Below, one piece after another: positions 21,912 to 43,580 of a stretch of DNA of 64,000 nt (the first letter of the stretch is position 1; every line of letters begins with the position of its first letter). A model generated the notes under the pieces. The model was given only the letters and a program-made list of their open reading frames with translations, ran no database searches and was not told the origin of the DNA. The translations under genes were made by a program, and so were the position numbers. Source of the stretch: Ecdyonurus torrentis (Eukaryota; Arthropoda; Insecta; Ephemeroptera; Heptageniidae); assembly GCA_949318235.1 (NCBI GenBank), contig OX439129.1, forward strand, positions 22,375,402 through 22,439,401. The letters run 5' to 3'.

Positions 21912-22945
21912 TTTTCAAATAAACTTTTCTTCTAACACGAAAGTAATGCAAGTAATTTATATATTATATTTAAACTTAATTAAATACCATGCAGAAGAGC
22001 TAAAATTGTTAAAATTTCTAAATCTTAGCTCACGTAAACAAAAAGGTCCAAATAAAAATTTAAACAGCTGACTTTTGTGGGTGAATGCAATCGATTGTCA
22101 AGTAACGATGTTTTATTACATCGATCTTTTAAAATATCGATATGCCTAAAAGACAAAACAAAAAAAAAAACGTGTGTGCGCGTGTGTGTTTTCTGCGGTC
22201 CGCTGCGGTCTTCTGCGTTCTGCGTTGCTGCTGCGTTGTTTGTTGTTTATGATCGCAGTATGATCGGCTCTGGATTGCTCTGGATCGGCTAATACTGTTA
22301 AATGGGCAGCATAATTATATTGGCCATTGCTTTGGGAGATATCTCTGCTCTGATTAAGGTAAAATAAAGAGTATTTTAATTATAATAACATACTGCATAT
22401 AATATTTTTGTCGCATGTGTCGCATCACCAACGAAAACTTTATGTCATATTTATGCATATGCAATTTTTTTTATGATCTTTTTTTTGTTTTTGTATGTTC
22501 GCTGATCTTGATTTTTATGGGTGCATTATCACAAAATATTCATTGCCACTTGCCACAAATTATATTTTGCTTTGCTGCTCAAAATTCAAAACACTCGATC
22601 ATGACGTGTGTGTGTGTGAGAGTGTTATCAATATTGTCATATATTATGTATGTATAGGTTATACGTGCTGTGTGTGAACTGTGAATTATAATTATATTAT
22701 ATGCACAAAAACTATAAATATTATGTACAGTAATTCATCTTTTTTTTTTCACAGAGTTGATCTTCTTTATTGGCGATATATGCCTTTTGTTTTGCTGCTA
22801 CAGTGAAAATTGCTGAACAAGTTGCACCTATATACGACGTCCAGTGTATTTAACATGCACTTTTTTGCTGTGTGGTACATACATACGGTACCCCATTTAT
22901 GTTCCCATCTTTTGCATCTGCAATTCTAATATTTCTATATTCATA
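21912..22945. promoter_or_regulatory. Shared (bidirectional) promoter region between GTF2H2 and the RAMA gene
   Basis: The two start codons face away from each other across 1034 bp. The block holds a TATCGATA motif, two further ATCGAT sites (about 22089 and 22119), and a less AT-rich stretch at 22160-22290. A plus-strand donor (TTAAG|GTAAAA, near 22359) and an acceptor (TTTTCACAG, near 22754) suggest a 5'UTR intron in the RAMA gene. No TATA box was identified for either gene. Confidence 0.55.
22135..22142. promoter_or_regulatory. DRE motif TATCGATA
   Basis: An exact 8-bp palindrome TATCGATA, the DREF-binding element found in many Drosophila housekeeping-gene core promoters. It lies between two divergent genes, one of which (GTF2H2) is housekeeping. 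Function is inferred from motif and position only. Confidence 0.55.
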
Positions 22946-31312
<8,367 letters not shown>

Positions 31313-31360
31313 CTTATGTACAGTACTTAAAATATGTACATAAATTGGTATTTCAATGTA

Positions 31361-31366
31361 AATAAA
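31361..31366 (+). terminator. Poly(A) signal of the RAMA gene
   Basis: AATAAA lies 49 bases past the stop codon. Confidence 0.6.
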
Positions 31367-32999
31367 GACCGTTAATTTTTGATACAATGGAAAAAAAATT
31401 AATTTAGATTTTAGCAATCAGCAAAAATAATGCTGTAATCGTTTACTTTATTTTTTAACAGTTAAAAAACATGAAACAACAATAGTTTTTGTTACTTTGA
31501 CTATTACTGTAATAATATTAATTTCATTCCAAAGATAGGAAAAAGTAAAACAGCAAATGCCAAATATAAAATGCAATGTCAGTTAATCTTATTATATGTT
31601 TATGTAATGCATTATGATAAAAATATGATCAATTTTAATCAATCAAATTATCTCAAAGTCAATTTCTTTCCTTAATTTATTATAATATGTCTATGAAATA
31701 TTTTTTTCAATAACAAAACTTAAGAGAAAAATTATTATCATTATTATCATTATCCATTGTTTGATGATAAAAAATAATAATGATAAAAAAAGAAGAAGAT
31801 TATAATTCATACATTATCATTATAGTTTTGTAATTTTGAATGCAAATAAAACCTGAACCAGAAGCTCTGTGTACTGTGTACTTAATTTTGATGGTTGTAA
31901 AGTAGAAAAGTGTCAGTAAATTAATGTAAATATTTTTAAGAGATCCATTTTTCATTATTTTGAGAAATTTATGATTTCTGAGTGACTTCAAAATATAATA
32001 TACCCCTATCTAACTAAACCACCAGCCAACTTCTACTTACCTGCTAACCTTCTGTAAGATCTTTTACCTTCTACAATGTTAAACAATTAAGCATCTTGAT
32101 TTAAAATACATAATAATATACTGAACTATACTGCACATAAATAAATAAAAACGAATTTATTATTTTTTTTTTTTAATAACACTGTTACCAGAAATTGAAT
32201 CTAAAACATTTTTAGTCACCTTTTCTACAATAGGAAAAATATGATCTCTATATTTCACAAAAATTATTTATAAACGAGATTAATAAACACATAAAAAAAG
32301 AACAGTTGTAGTAACTTTGCATAACAAAAGTATATATTTTCATCCTGTGTATTAGGCAACTTGTTTACCAGTAATGTACCTTAGGTTGCCTACACAAGAA
32401 TTTGCAGGAGCCAATTGGAAACTTACGATTATAATAAGAGATATTACAATACAGTATTATTCTTACCTTGAATAAATGTCATTAATAAGTTTTATTGTAT
32501 AGATAAATTTAAAATAAAAATAAACATGAAATGTTGATTTATTTAAATAATAAGAATAATTATTCTCCTCGCGAAAGCTTCTTAAATAATTCCGTTTTAT
32601 TTATTTCTGGAATCTGGTATATGACTGCATAATTATTTAACACTAATAAAGTAGAATACACTTTTATTATAATTTATTGGTTCATCAAAATAAAAAAGAA
32701 AGTCTTTTCCTGCACATCATGTTGTGATTTATTACAATTAGTATGTAACAGAAGAAGAAAACAGAATTATTAATAATAATAATCTATAATCTGCATACAG
32801 GGCTATTTCAGCCATATTACATGAACCTTGGCCATAAATTGAGCCAATAATATTACAAAAAAAAAGACAAAACATGACAATATGCAGAATTAAACTGTTC
32901 GGCAAAAAAAAAAAAAAAAAAATCAATTGCACAATAATTGCTTGTATTTTTTCAGGTTTAGTTCCTGGTATTTCCTATGTGTGTTTTTTTTTTTTTTTT

Positions 33000-33030
<31 letters not shown>

Positions 33031-33045
33031 ATGATTTTTTTATAC
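31367..33045. other. Intergenic, between converging genes
   Basis: AT-rich with short trinucleotide runs (near 31735 and 33012) and a T-run just downstream of the esterase stop codon. I see no gene or recognisable element. Confidence 0.5.
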
Positions 33046-36000
33046 TCAGTTTCTGTACTGATTGTATGACTGTGTTGTGGATGACTGTTCTGTCGTAGTC
33101 TCATCAAACCAAGTTACAAAATATGTAGAGGTATGAGGCATACCATTTGGTCTATTAGTATAAACATTGCATTGTTTATATTCGCATGGGAGCGCTTTCC
33201 ATGCATAACCAAGATGCGTGTAGTTAGGGTGAACATAAAATGAAAGTGTGTCTTCAAAAACTTCAATAATTGGAGCATCAATCCATTCACTGTTTCCCAC
33301 TCGATACTATATATATATAAATAACATAAATAATAATCATTAAAATCCAAAATTATTTTTCATAAATCTTTAAAGAAAGAAAAACTAAAAAAAAAAAAAA
33401 AAAAATTACCGAAAATCCAGAAGGTTTTCCAGGTCCATTCTGAATTGTAACGTCCCACGAATATGTCGTATTAAAAATAGAAGTTTCATAGTCCCATATC
33501 ATAGAAGGCTACAAGTAAAAATATATATTAAATAATATTCAAAACATAAGATTAAGATATTTTTTCTTACTATTGGACCAATGAAGTGTAGATCAGTTTG
33601 ATTGTAAATCAGTCGGAGTGCAGAATCAGCGAGTCGCGTTGCCACTGCCTGCTTATCACGATAGTAGACGCTGCGTGTGCAAAATTATTTTTTATTTACA
33701 GAGGGAAACTTCCCATTTTTATTGAAATGAGAGAGTAGGAGGATTTTTTAAGTAAGGATAAATAATTGAAAACTATTATTAAAAAACAAACAAACTATAA
33801 TATCAGAGTAGAATAGAATGCAACTTTCATAAATATAAATTTCAATAAAATTTTAACAATTTATATCTTATACAGTATGTATAGTTAAAGAAAAAAAAAA
33901 CAAAATACAGATATATTATTACAATTTTCATATCATTATATAGAGTCATTACACATTCAAACTTTACCGAAACTTTACCTGCCATAGGGCGAGTACTGGT
34001 CATAAAGGTCATAAGAAGGAGCCATGAATGTTTCATTAGCTTTTCCATTGGGCGCCACTTGTGTGTCCAATGTTTGATGAAGACGTATCATTGCTACTCT
34101 ATCGTCATCTTCATCTTCCATTGCTCCAAGCTGAAATTTAGTCACTGCGTGTAATTTAAAACTTTTTTCATACAGCAGTTAACTTACTTGTACAATTCCA
34201 AATGGAAATGCCCAGCCATCACGTGTAACATTAACTCTTCCATCTAAAAATGTAGCCCTCCAATCTTCCGTCAGTTTCCAATAGTGGCACGTGTAGAAAT
34301 TAATATTGTAATTCACGTTGCTCTCACCTAGTTAAGTGCACGAATAAATTGCTTTATTTTATTAAAAGCTAGGCCAAAACATCATAATGTATTGGAACAC
34401 ACATTATTTATTACGGACGGGTTCATACACGTATTCACGGGTTCATTCTGTACACGGACAGAAATAAACACACATAATAATTATGCTTGCCCGTTTTCAA
34501 CACAAACTGTTCAACGTTCAACACAATATTATACATGCTATACTTCACAATTACTATGTCACAAAACATAAATTATCTTGTACAGCATAATTGTTGACAT
34601 AAAATTATTATTATTATTATAAAAAATGCAGCATAAATTACGTAATTTATTCTGTCCATGTATATTGCAATAACAAGGTACCTTGAGCAAATATAGTTCC
34701 TCTAACTGACATTCGAGTAAGCGGACTTATCATTCCATTCCACACGGCGCTAGTTTTTAACTTGCCAGTTCTGAAATTGACATCAATATGTAGTAATGTG
34801 TAATATATGTTTTGTTTTTTTAATTAATGCATCCAAATTCATGTTTTATGAAATTTAAAAGATATTCATAATATACTGATTATTTGGTGGAGTTTCACAT
34901 ATGGTGGTGACCCTCTCAGATATCCAGGCTTCAATTGGTGTATCCTCCCAGGTGGCAGCTATCAAGCCAATGTATCGGTCTTCAAAGAGGTCTGACAGTC
35001 GCTCAGCATACAGCAAGCAGATTGCAGGGAAGTCACCCACATTTGCTGGAAATAGAATAACCATTTATAAACATTTTTAGGCACTTTTTAAGCAAATATA
35101 TACCAACCTGTTGTGATGTTGGTCCAAGTCAAGGAAAGTGCAATCGGTTCTCCTAGTTCAATATCAGAGGCAAACTGCTCCACTTGCATCATACGAATGC
35201 GATCGTATGTTAGTGCCTTCTCCATCTCTTGTGTAGCGTTAAAAATCTGTAATTATTACATAAAAAAGTAGTCAATTTTTGGTAATAAATTTGTTTACTG
35301 ACTGCATGAGTTGGGATTTAACTTACATCTCTCATCGAAAATTGCATATTTCCCTCTCCAGCACAAATCCATACATCACCAATCATTACATTGTTCAGTG
35401 TCAGAGTAACGCGTGAATTATCCTGTAAAATTACAACAACAAAAATCGTTGGGCAGGAGTCACTTATTATTTATAAATATAATACTGAACTTAGTTATTG
35501 TTATAAGCCGATTTTGAAAGTTAGATATAAAAAAAACTATGGGATAAATATCTCAAAAACTTATAAAATAATAACAAATTTGCAACTATATATATATTGA
35601 CAAACCTTGGCAAACTGATCAATAGTAAAATTATGAGGCCCTCCTGCTGGCTGAGCTGGCATTAAAACGTCCCATTTTGAGGCTCCTGCATTATAACAAC
35701 AAATACAATGTGCTATATATGTATAAAATGAAAAAAAAATTCTCCGACATTCCAAATGAAACAAAAATGTTGCAGTTTTACAATTGCTAACTTTTTGGAG
35801 CACAAAATAAATAAATAAACCAAGCGGTGCGGTATAAAGATTAAAGGGAGGCTGTGCAACGCATTCAGAATACTTTGAATTTTATAACCTAAATTTGGTG
35901 AGGACTTTGATCGTGAAATGAATACCATAATTAATATATATCACATAAAATACTTAAATAGCTTATTGCTTGAATATATAATTATATAGAGTATCTGGAA

Positions 36001-38023
36001 TACTGTATATGATTATATTATTATTATATTATTATACCTGTGACGATAGAATCTGCTGTAACATCTCCATTGTCCATTACCACTGTAACACGTGCTCCTG
36101 GCTGCCCAAAACCAGAAATATGAAATCTTTTTGGTTTCATTTGAAATATCATTCCGTCTTCAAACATATTAGCCAAGCGAAATATTTGAGCGCTGGTTGC
36201 TGCAAGAATAAGTGAAGGTGGTAAAGGTATCTTATAAATTTGTGGAAGTTTTTAACTTTTGAAAAAAATTGTATCAATATTACAGGTTAACACAGTGGCG
36301 GCCCGTCAAATTAGGCGCCCGGGGGATAAACTCGCGGTGCGCCCATAACCGTAGAAATAGCATAATTAGGCAAATGGGGCGAAGCCCCCTAGTGCGCCGC
36401 AGGCGCGATTTTTTTGGGGGTCACGCCCCTTTTTTGCATAAAATGCAAAATTAGTATACCTAAAAGAATTTGCTATTACAATTCAAGTACTTCAAATTTA
36501 AGATTTTTTACACCATTTGAGTATTATAAAATCGAAAAAAATATTGATATTTTTTTCTTCAATAAAAGAACATTATTCTAAATTGCTTTTAAAAAAATTT
36601 ATTTACGACATATGACATATATATTAAGGTATAGCATGTACTCTAAGGTAGGATTATATTTTTATTTTCTGTATTAAAATTAAGTATATAGAGTTTGCAT
36701 GCTGTAACCCAAAATATAAATTAAAAAAAAAAACTGCATGTTGTCACAACAGAGTGTGAAAGTGTCGCAAAATGCACCACCCCCAATGCTATAATGAATC
36801 TATGTTTGAACATTTGAACCCCGATTTTGACCCTTACTTTGAAATTTTTTTTAAAGGTGTTTTAAAAATACTTTCCAGGTTGAAAAGTTTGGTTCTAAAA
36901 ATGAGTTTACGGTTTTATCCACAACATTTTTTTTTTTTTTTTGTGACAATTGACCCATGTAAATTTAAATATGCGATTTGCAATATAATTTTGCTCTCCG
37001 TAAAGTAATAATAATAATAATAACAATCTCGTAAAAATCGTTTTTAAACGCAAAGTCAATAAAAGTTGATCTCAATAATAGAACCGAACACGCTAAAGTA
37101 TTTTTTGTTCAGAAGTTGTTCCAGTAAAATTTTGCGCATGACGAAGAGCTTGACGTTTTATTGAAGATATATCTTTTACTTACTTAATTTGAGGAAGATT
37201 TTATTTGACCCGAATTTAAGTTACTTAACTAACTCCACAAATAATTATTTGTTGCGGATAGAAAACTGTTCCTTGGTTCATTAAAAAAATAATTATAAAA
37301 CAAAAAATTAAAAATTATATAAAAAATTTGAGTTTTTAAATCATTTTCATTTTACATAAAATGCTGAATTAAGTGCATTACTATTTTACAGAGATTGTGC
37401 ATTATCAAGCTTCAATTTCATATTTTTTTTGTTTTTTAGGCTGTTTTATTGTAGTTTTTATAATAATTTATTAGCCACTATAATTTCTCTCGCCGTGCGC
37501 CCTTTTTGCTCCGGCGCCCTTTTTACCCCGGCGCCCGGGGGAAATGTCCCCTCATCCCCCTCTATTGGGCCGCCACTGGGTTAACATATAAGACAAAAAA
37601 TTTAAATGCTGAATTTTACATACTTTACATTATACATTTATATTTACATTCATATTTATATTTATTTATAGTATTTACATTTACACTTTATATAATTTTA
37701 ACACATAAGTTAGTATACATTTAAAATACTTTGGGCAAAGTTGGGACATTTTTGCGGGATCACCCTCGTTATAATATTTAGTTTAGATTAAAATATTTTA
37801 TGATAATATAGTTTAAAGAAAATTAGAAGCTATGTCAATGATTGATTAATTCACATATCCATCTCTCTGTTTAATGTAGACTTTTTTTTTTAATTTTTTT
37901 TTACAGATTTTATAATAAATGGTAGTATTAATAAATTGGAGTTAGTTGAGGGGAAGAATAGTAAAACTTACCTGATATAAACAACAAGAAAATCCAAACT
38001 GTGCTTTGCAGTAGTACAGACAT
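33046..38023 (-). CDS. SIAE: Sialate O-acetylesterase-like protein 1, catalytic residues absent
   Basis: Twelve exons join in frame to 512 residues: 38023-37972, 36199-36038, 35685-35606, 35422-35327, 35246-35108, 35045-34877, 34770-34682, 34327-34188, 34130-33979, 33670-33571, 33508-33410 and 33306-33046 (TGA). A signal peptide (MSVLLQSTVWIFLLFIS) is followed by the esterase fold: FGQPGARVTVV, GDVWICAGEGNMQ, IGLIAATWEDTPIEAW, FAQGESNVNYN, YYRDKQAVATRL and a Cys-rich end (ALPCEYKQCNVY). Human SIAE is similar in length and layout and removes 9-O-acetyl groups from sialic acids in lysosomes or outside the cell. Here the serine of the family's GQSNM block is Gly122, and the histidine of the IHPxxK block is Tyr362, so hydrolysis is unlikely. 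Several N-x-S/T sites fit secretion. First of three tandem copies. A hAT-like element sits in its first intron. Confidence 0.93.
34451..34668. mobile_element. MITE, TACACGGACAGAAATAAA family, copy 3
   Basis: The left end TACACGGACAGAAATAAAC and the right end AATTTATTCTGTCCATGTA are inverted. The interior shares GCATAATTRTT and TGTACAGCATAATT blocks with copies at 5410-5630 and 12662-12892. Confidence 0.75.
36293..37578. mobile_element. hAT-like non-autonomous DNA transposon, 1286 bp
   Basis: The terminal inverted repeats are CAGTGGCGGCCC and GGGCCGCCACTG. A perfect 8-bp target duplication GGTTAACA flanks it (36285-36292 and 37579-37586). An 8-bp duplication and CAG..CTG ends fit the hAT superfamily. 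The subterminal parts are GC-rich (GGCGCCCGGGGG on both sides) and the middle is AT-rich. No transposase ORF is seen. It is inserted in intron 1 of the first esterase gene. Confidence 0.9.
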
Positions 38024-39172
38024 GGCAGAAAATTACTCTGCATAAGTTTTAAGTATATAATAACTATTTTAATCTCAGATCATCTCATATATAAAACTAA
38101 ATGGATTGATTATAAAATCAAAAATATTAAAATCTGCTGTTATCAATATTTATCAAAAACAATACTGATAACAATGACAGTAAAACTGTGTATTTTATAA
38201 ACTTTAATTCATATCTATATAAAAATAATAATATAACGTCAAAAGTAAATTGACTGTAACAATTCTGTGGTTCATAAGAAATAAAAGAGTTAAACAATTT
38301 CTTTAAAAAAAATTTTATTTAAATATTTGAAATACAAATACTATAATTATATGAAATACATAACTGTTTCAATCATGGAATGCATAAAATAATAATAAAT
38401 AAAACACTTCCCTAATATAGTTTTTTTTTTTTTTTTTTTTTACGCTATTTTTTGCTTGTTTTGTCAGTCTCAATTCAGTAAGTCTAATAATATAATAAAA
38501 GTCTATACTTTGAAGCTTAAAAATACATCTTATAAAATTCTTTAACAACCTTGTTTTGCATTTTTTTTTTTTTTTTTAATCTGCATTTTTGAATATAGAC
38601 GATTATTTAATTTATTTAAATTTACTATTATAAGAGAAAGGTATAAGCGCAGTCATTATTCGCTGAAGAACTTATCACACACATTATACATATTATTATG
38701 CTTTTACATTATTATTATTTTTTAAATATTATTTTAGAGAAAAGGAAGCACGTGTATTATTTCTTGAGTTTAATTGCACATTGAGCTCATTACGGCCTCT
38801 GAAAAAGCTGCCACTGAGAAACGACCTCATATGATCTCTCGCTCGTCAAACCAGTATACATAATATACGCATACTACTGCGCATTCACAGTCTATGCAAA
38901 GTATGCAAAATCCTCACCTTAGCTCTTGTTATGTAGTGTATTGTGCTGAATAAAACATTAATCACCATTACATTATAATATAAAGATAGGGGGGGGGGGG
39001 TCACCATTCGTAACAATTTTATTTAAGAATTTTTGAAAATATACTCCCATAAAGCTTCATGTTAGTTTCGATATTTTTGTTCTTCTCCGAGAGTTACGAA
39101 TCTTGAAACTTAAAACACTCATAGTTTATAATGCTTATAATAGCAGTTGTTATATCACTAATGTTCAAATGA

Positions 39173-39212
<40 letters not shown>

Positions 39213-40969
39213 AAGGGAGTCAACTGTTGAATTTCAAAAATACAAGCCAACACCTACATTCTATAAAATCTCTTATTTCGAATCTTTGCAAAAATTGCAT
39301 TAGAACTGCATTAATTCAAGCGCAACGAAAAGTTGCACTCGCATAAATGACATTACCAGGTAAAGCGTGTTAGCAAATGTTAGAATGTGGACATTTGCTA
39401 TTATGGTATGGCTCTGACCCTGAAAACAACTTTCTTACTTCGCTTCAATGACTTCTTAATATTAGACGTGCAGGAAATATTTTTACCGCATATACTGCAT
39501 TAAAAAAAAAAACATCAATGCATTATTTTGAAAGTATAAAAAATGCTAATTATCGTAACAAAGGTAAATCAAGCATAATATAAGTTAGCCAAGCAAACAA
39601 AAAATATTAAAATTTATTTTATATTTTCTAATATTGCTATATATGAAATATTACAAAATAGACAAAAGTTATATAAGTAAAATATATATAAACTTTAGCA
39701 AAAATTAAGTCATGTGACCGTTAAAAAGATAAAAAATGTATTCCACAGGTATTATTGATCATGAACACATGCATTTGAGAAAGTTTTACTTCCGTATTTT
39801 ATTGTACTATTGCAGCTTTGATAATAGTTCAAAAAATAAATAATATATTACATTAAAAACATAAAAATCGATTGCATACAGTACTTATAAATTAAACTTC
39901 TACATTTTTTTTTTTTTTTTTTTTAGTTCGATCATTATCCTTTTTATTTTATACTATAATATTAATATCATATTTTGTGACTTTAAAATAAAGTTTACTT
40001 TTATTTTTATAATAATAATATCTGTATTTTATAAAATATAGAATTAGAAATACATTATTTCTTTATTATATACAAATAATGTAAGTCCATTTTTAATAAA
40101 AGAGCTAGGTATTCAAATTTAAAAGTTCTATTATTTCATTCATTCAATCGTATACACATCGTACCTGTCAACGTTAATTAAGGTTGTGTGAAGGTTACTA
40201 TTGAAAAATACACTAATAAATTGAACTTCAAACTAATTTTTTTCCCATAAAAACTTATTCATACAAAAAAAAATTAATAATAATAATAAAAAAAAACTAG
40301 CCACGACTTTAGCTAGACTTTGTCAAAAATATTAAACAATAACTATATAGTTAATTTAATTGACATTGTACTGTTATAGACTGTATAAAATTTAAAATAA
40401 TAAATTATGATTAAAAATCATTTTACTGAAAGACGTTGTGAATTTTGTTTCTCTGAATATAATCATAAAACAATTTTTGTTTTTTTAAATGATATTGGAC
40501 AAATAACTAAAATACTAAAAACCAATTAACCCACCAATCTTAATTATTTCAAGGATGGGAATGATATCACATTACATTACATCAATGAAATGCAAGTTTG
40601 TTTATTATAGTTGTATAATTTTTTAGGATATAGAAAATAGCAATAAGGCAACTTTATTCTACTTATCCTGAACTTTATTGTTATTATTGCGTTTTACTTT
40701 CCTTGGTCATATCGTCTCCTATCTATACCTTTCTTTAATTTCTTGATAATATGGTGCTGATGACTGATGATTAAATAACATAACACATGCAAAGATGTAA
40801 AAATTTTATACTTATAATCAATCAATAAAATACTGTTTAATAATAACATAGGTGCAACTGCATCACCAACACTAGTAACTTTCCTAGCAAGATCCAAGTC
40901 ATAAATTACAAATATTTTCAATTTTTTTCCTAACGTTTGTTGTCTTTGCGTGCCAAGTGCCAACTGAAT
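38024..40969. other. Intergenic, no gene seen
   Basis: AT-rich with T- or A-runs near 38421-38440, 39174-39210 and 39908-39925 and a G-run near 38989. A less AT-rich islet at about 38750-38940 matches nothing I know. The ORFs in this stretch are short and have no family features. Confidence 0.5.
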
Positions 40970-41542
<573 letters not shown>

Positions 41543-41937
41543 ACATTTAGAACATCAAAATTTCACCTAATTTTATTGTAAGTCTATGAAGTTGTATAGA
41601 TTAGTTGTAGATCATAATACATATCATCAGTATCATAATTGTATATATCCTATTTGTATATCATGCTCATCAGTTTGCAGTAGTTTTTCTTATAATTTTT
41701 TTCATTTGATTATTATTTTCATTTTAATGCTTGAAAGCTTATTGACACTGTTAGTTAGAATTGCGTATATGCGAACATTGTAGGTGTATGGGAGGTTATG
41801 TTTGAGTGAACACTGCAGTGCAATAGATGTTGCCGATCAAAGTAGAGGGTTTCTGCACTTTTGTAACTGGTAACAATAAAATTTCTAACATAATACTCCT
41901 AACTTCCCCACCCACCTTTAACATTTCTACTCTGAGG

Positions 41938-41945
41938 TATATAAG
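41938..41945 (+). promoter_or_regulatory. TATA box of the cuticular protein gene
   Basis: TATATAAG lies 56 bases before the start codon, so transcription should begin near 41968-41972. Such a strong TATA box suits a tightly timed cuticle gene. Confidence 0.75.
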
Positions 41946-42000
41946 GTAAAGCTCAGTACCTCAACGATATTGTAGTCTCTGAAACGACAACAACGACAAC

Positions 42001-42747
42001 ATGATCTGCAAACTTGTAAGTTAAAATATTATATTTGTCATATTTTCATATATAAAGAGCAAGTAATAATAAATATCTTTAATATGTATATACATTTATA
42101 TAATATATTATGTTTGTAATGCACATTACGATTCAAACTATTTAGCATTCGGAACTGATTAAAAGGACAGAATTTGAGCACTTTGAAAGTTTATTTATTT
42201 ATCATGTTTTATGATTAACAAGATATATTATACATTAATCATTGGGTAAAACATATAATTTTACAATTAGTTGATTTAATGATTTTAGGAGCTAGAAAAG
42301 ATTTCATGACTATCGTGCAACATTATCAATTTTTATTTGCATCCATAGATTATCCTGGCTGCTTGCGGTGTCGCCGTGCTGGTTGCGGCTGACAAGTACC
42401 CTGCTGGCGTCAACCCCGCGCTCTGCCCTAACTATCCTCACTGCGACAACGTCCTGCTCGCTCACTACGCCGGAAAACAACACCTCGCTCCTGTGGCCGC
42501 CGCCTCACACCAGTACCCTGCTGGAGTCGACCCTCACTCATGTCCCAACTACCCTTACTGCACTCACGGCGCCGTGCCCGCTCTGCCTCACGCTTACTTC
42601 GGAGCACCCAGTACTCACCACTATGCTGCACCAGTCGCTCATGCTTACGCAGCTCCCTATGGCCATTACGCTGCATCCAACACTCATCGTCAGTACCCCG
42701 CTGGAGTCAGCCCCCACACTTGCCCAAACTACCCTTATTGTCATTAA
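42001..42747 (+). CDS. CPCFC-family cuticular protein
   Basis: Two exons, 42001-42015 and 42349-42747, give 137 residues. The first exon encodes only MICKL, a layout common in insect cuticle genes where the intron interrupts the signal peptide. Signal peptide residues 1-19 (MICKLIILAACGVAVLVAA) are followed by three repeats of YPAGVxPxxCPNYPxC with cysteines at 31/37, 70/76 and 130/136, the C-x5-C motif that defines CPCFC proteins. Spacers are rich in Ala, His, Tyr and Pro (AHAYAAPYGHYAA), typical of structural cuticle. Known family role: exocuticle component. The body has far higher GC than its surroundings. AATAAA lies at 42813-42818. No second cuticle gene is near. Confidence 0.93.
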
Positions 42748-42812
42748 TTCTTGTGTGATCTCATATCTCACTTTTTACCTATTTGTCATCTTCATATTAT
42801 TCTCAAACCCAA

Positions 42813-42818
42813 AATAAA
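42813..42818 (+). terminator. Poly(A) signal of the cuticular protein gene
   Basis: AATAAA lies 66 bases after the stop codon. Confidence 0.65.
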
Positions 42819-43413
42819 ATTTGTTATTTTTGTATGAATAAAAAAGCATAAATATAAATAATCAATTTTCATTTCAAATTTCAACACACTTATGTCAATG
42901 AAATAATTATCAATACTAATGCGTGATAGGCTAATTTAATATTAATTCACATCATGGACATACAGTATAATGCAAAATATGTCACACTAGAAAACAAATT
43001 TTGTTGTGTGTATACCTTCATTAATGCTTTCGTAGTAGTCGTCACACTATTCATGAATATTATAACATTAAATTGTTAACAAATTATTATCATATCTACT
43101 TACAAAGAAAGAATAATACATAATTTAGACACCGTACTATCTTCAACAACCGAACACTATAAGCACGGAACGAACTAACCATGAGCGGTAGCAGCGATTT
43201 GCATTATGTAACGATGAGAAAGTTCAATGCTCCAGGTACGCTTGCAATAATAAACAAGCGACGTTTTATTCCTAATCCTATATATTCCTTGAAAGCATTG
43301 AACAAGTAGAAAAAGTATTGATTTTTCTTAATAATAATTATATAACACGATAAAAAAATGATGTAAAACAAATAAAATGTGTAATTCATTCAAACTAATA
43401 ATTTTTAAGTATG

Positions 43414-43580
<167 letters not shown>

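Noticed and set aside
40694..40963. 89-codon minus ORF
   Set aside because: Lacks splice context, codon bias or recognisable domain.
42368..42817. Ser/Thr/Leu-rich ORF over the cuticular gene, and antisense ORFs in the same place
   Set aside because: Wrong-frame shadows of the GC-rich CPCFC exon.
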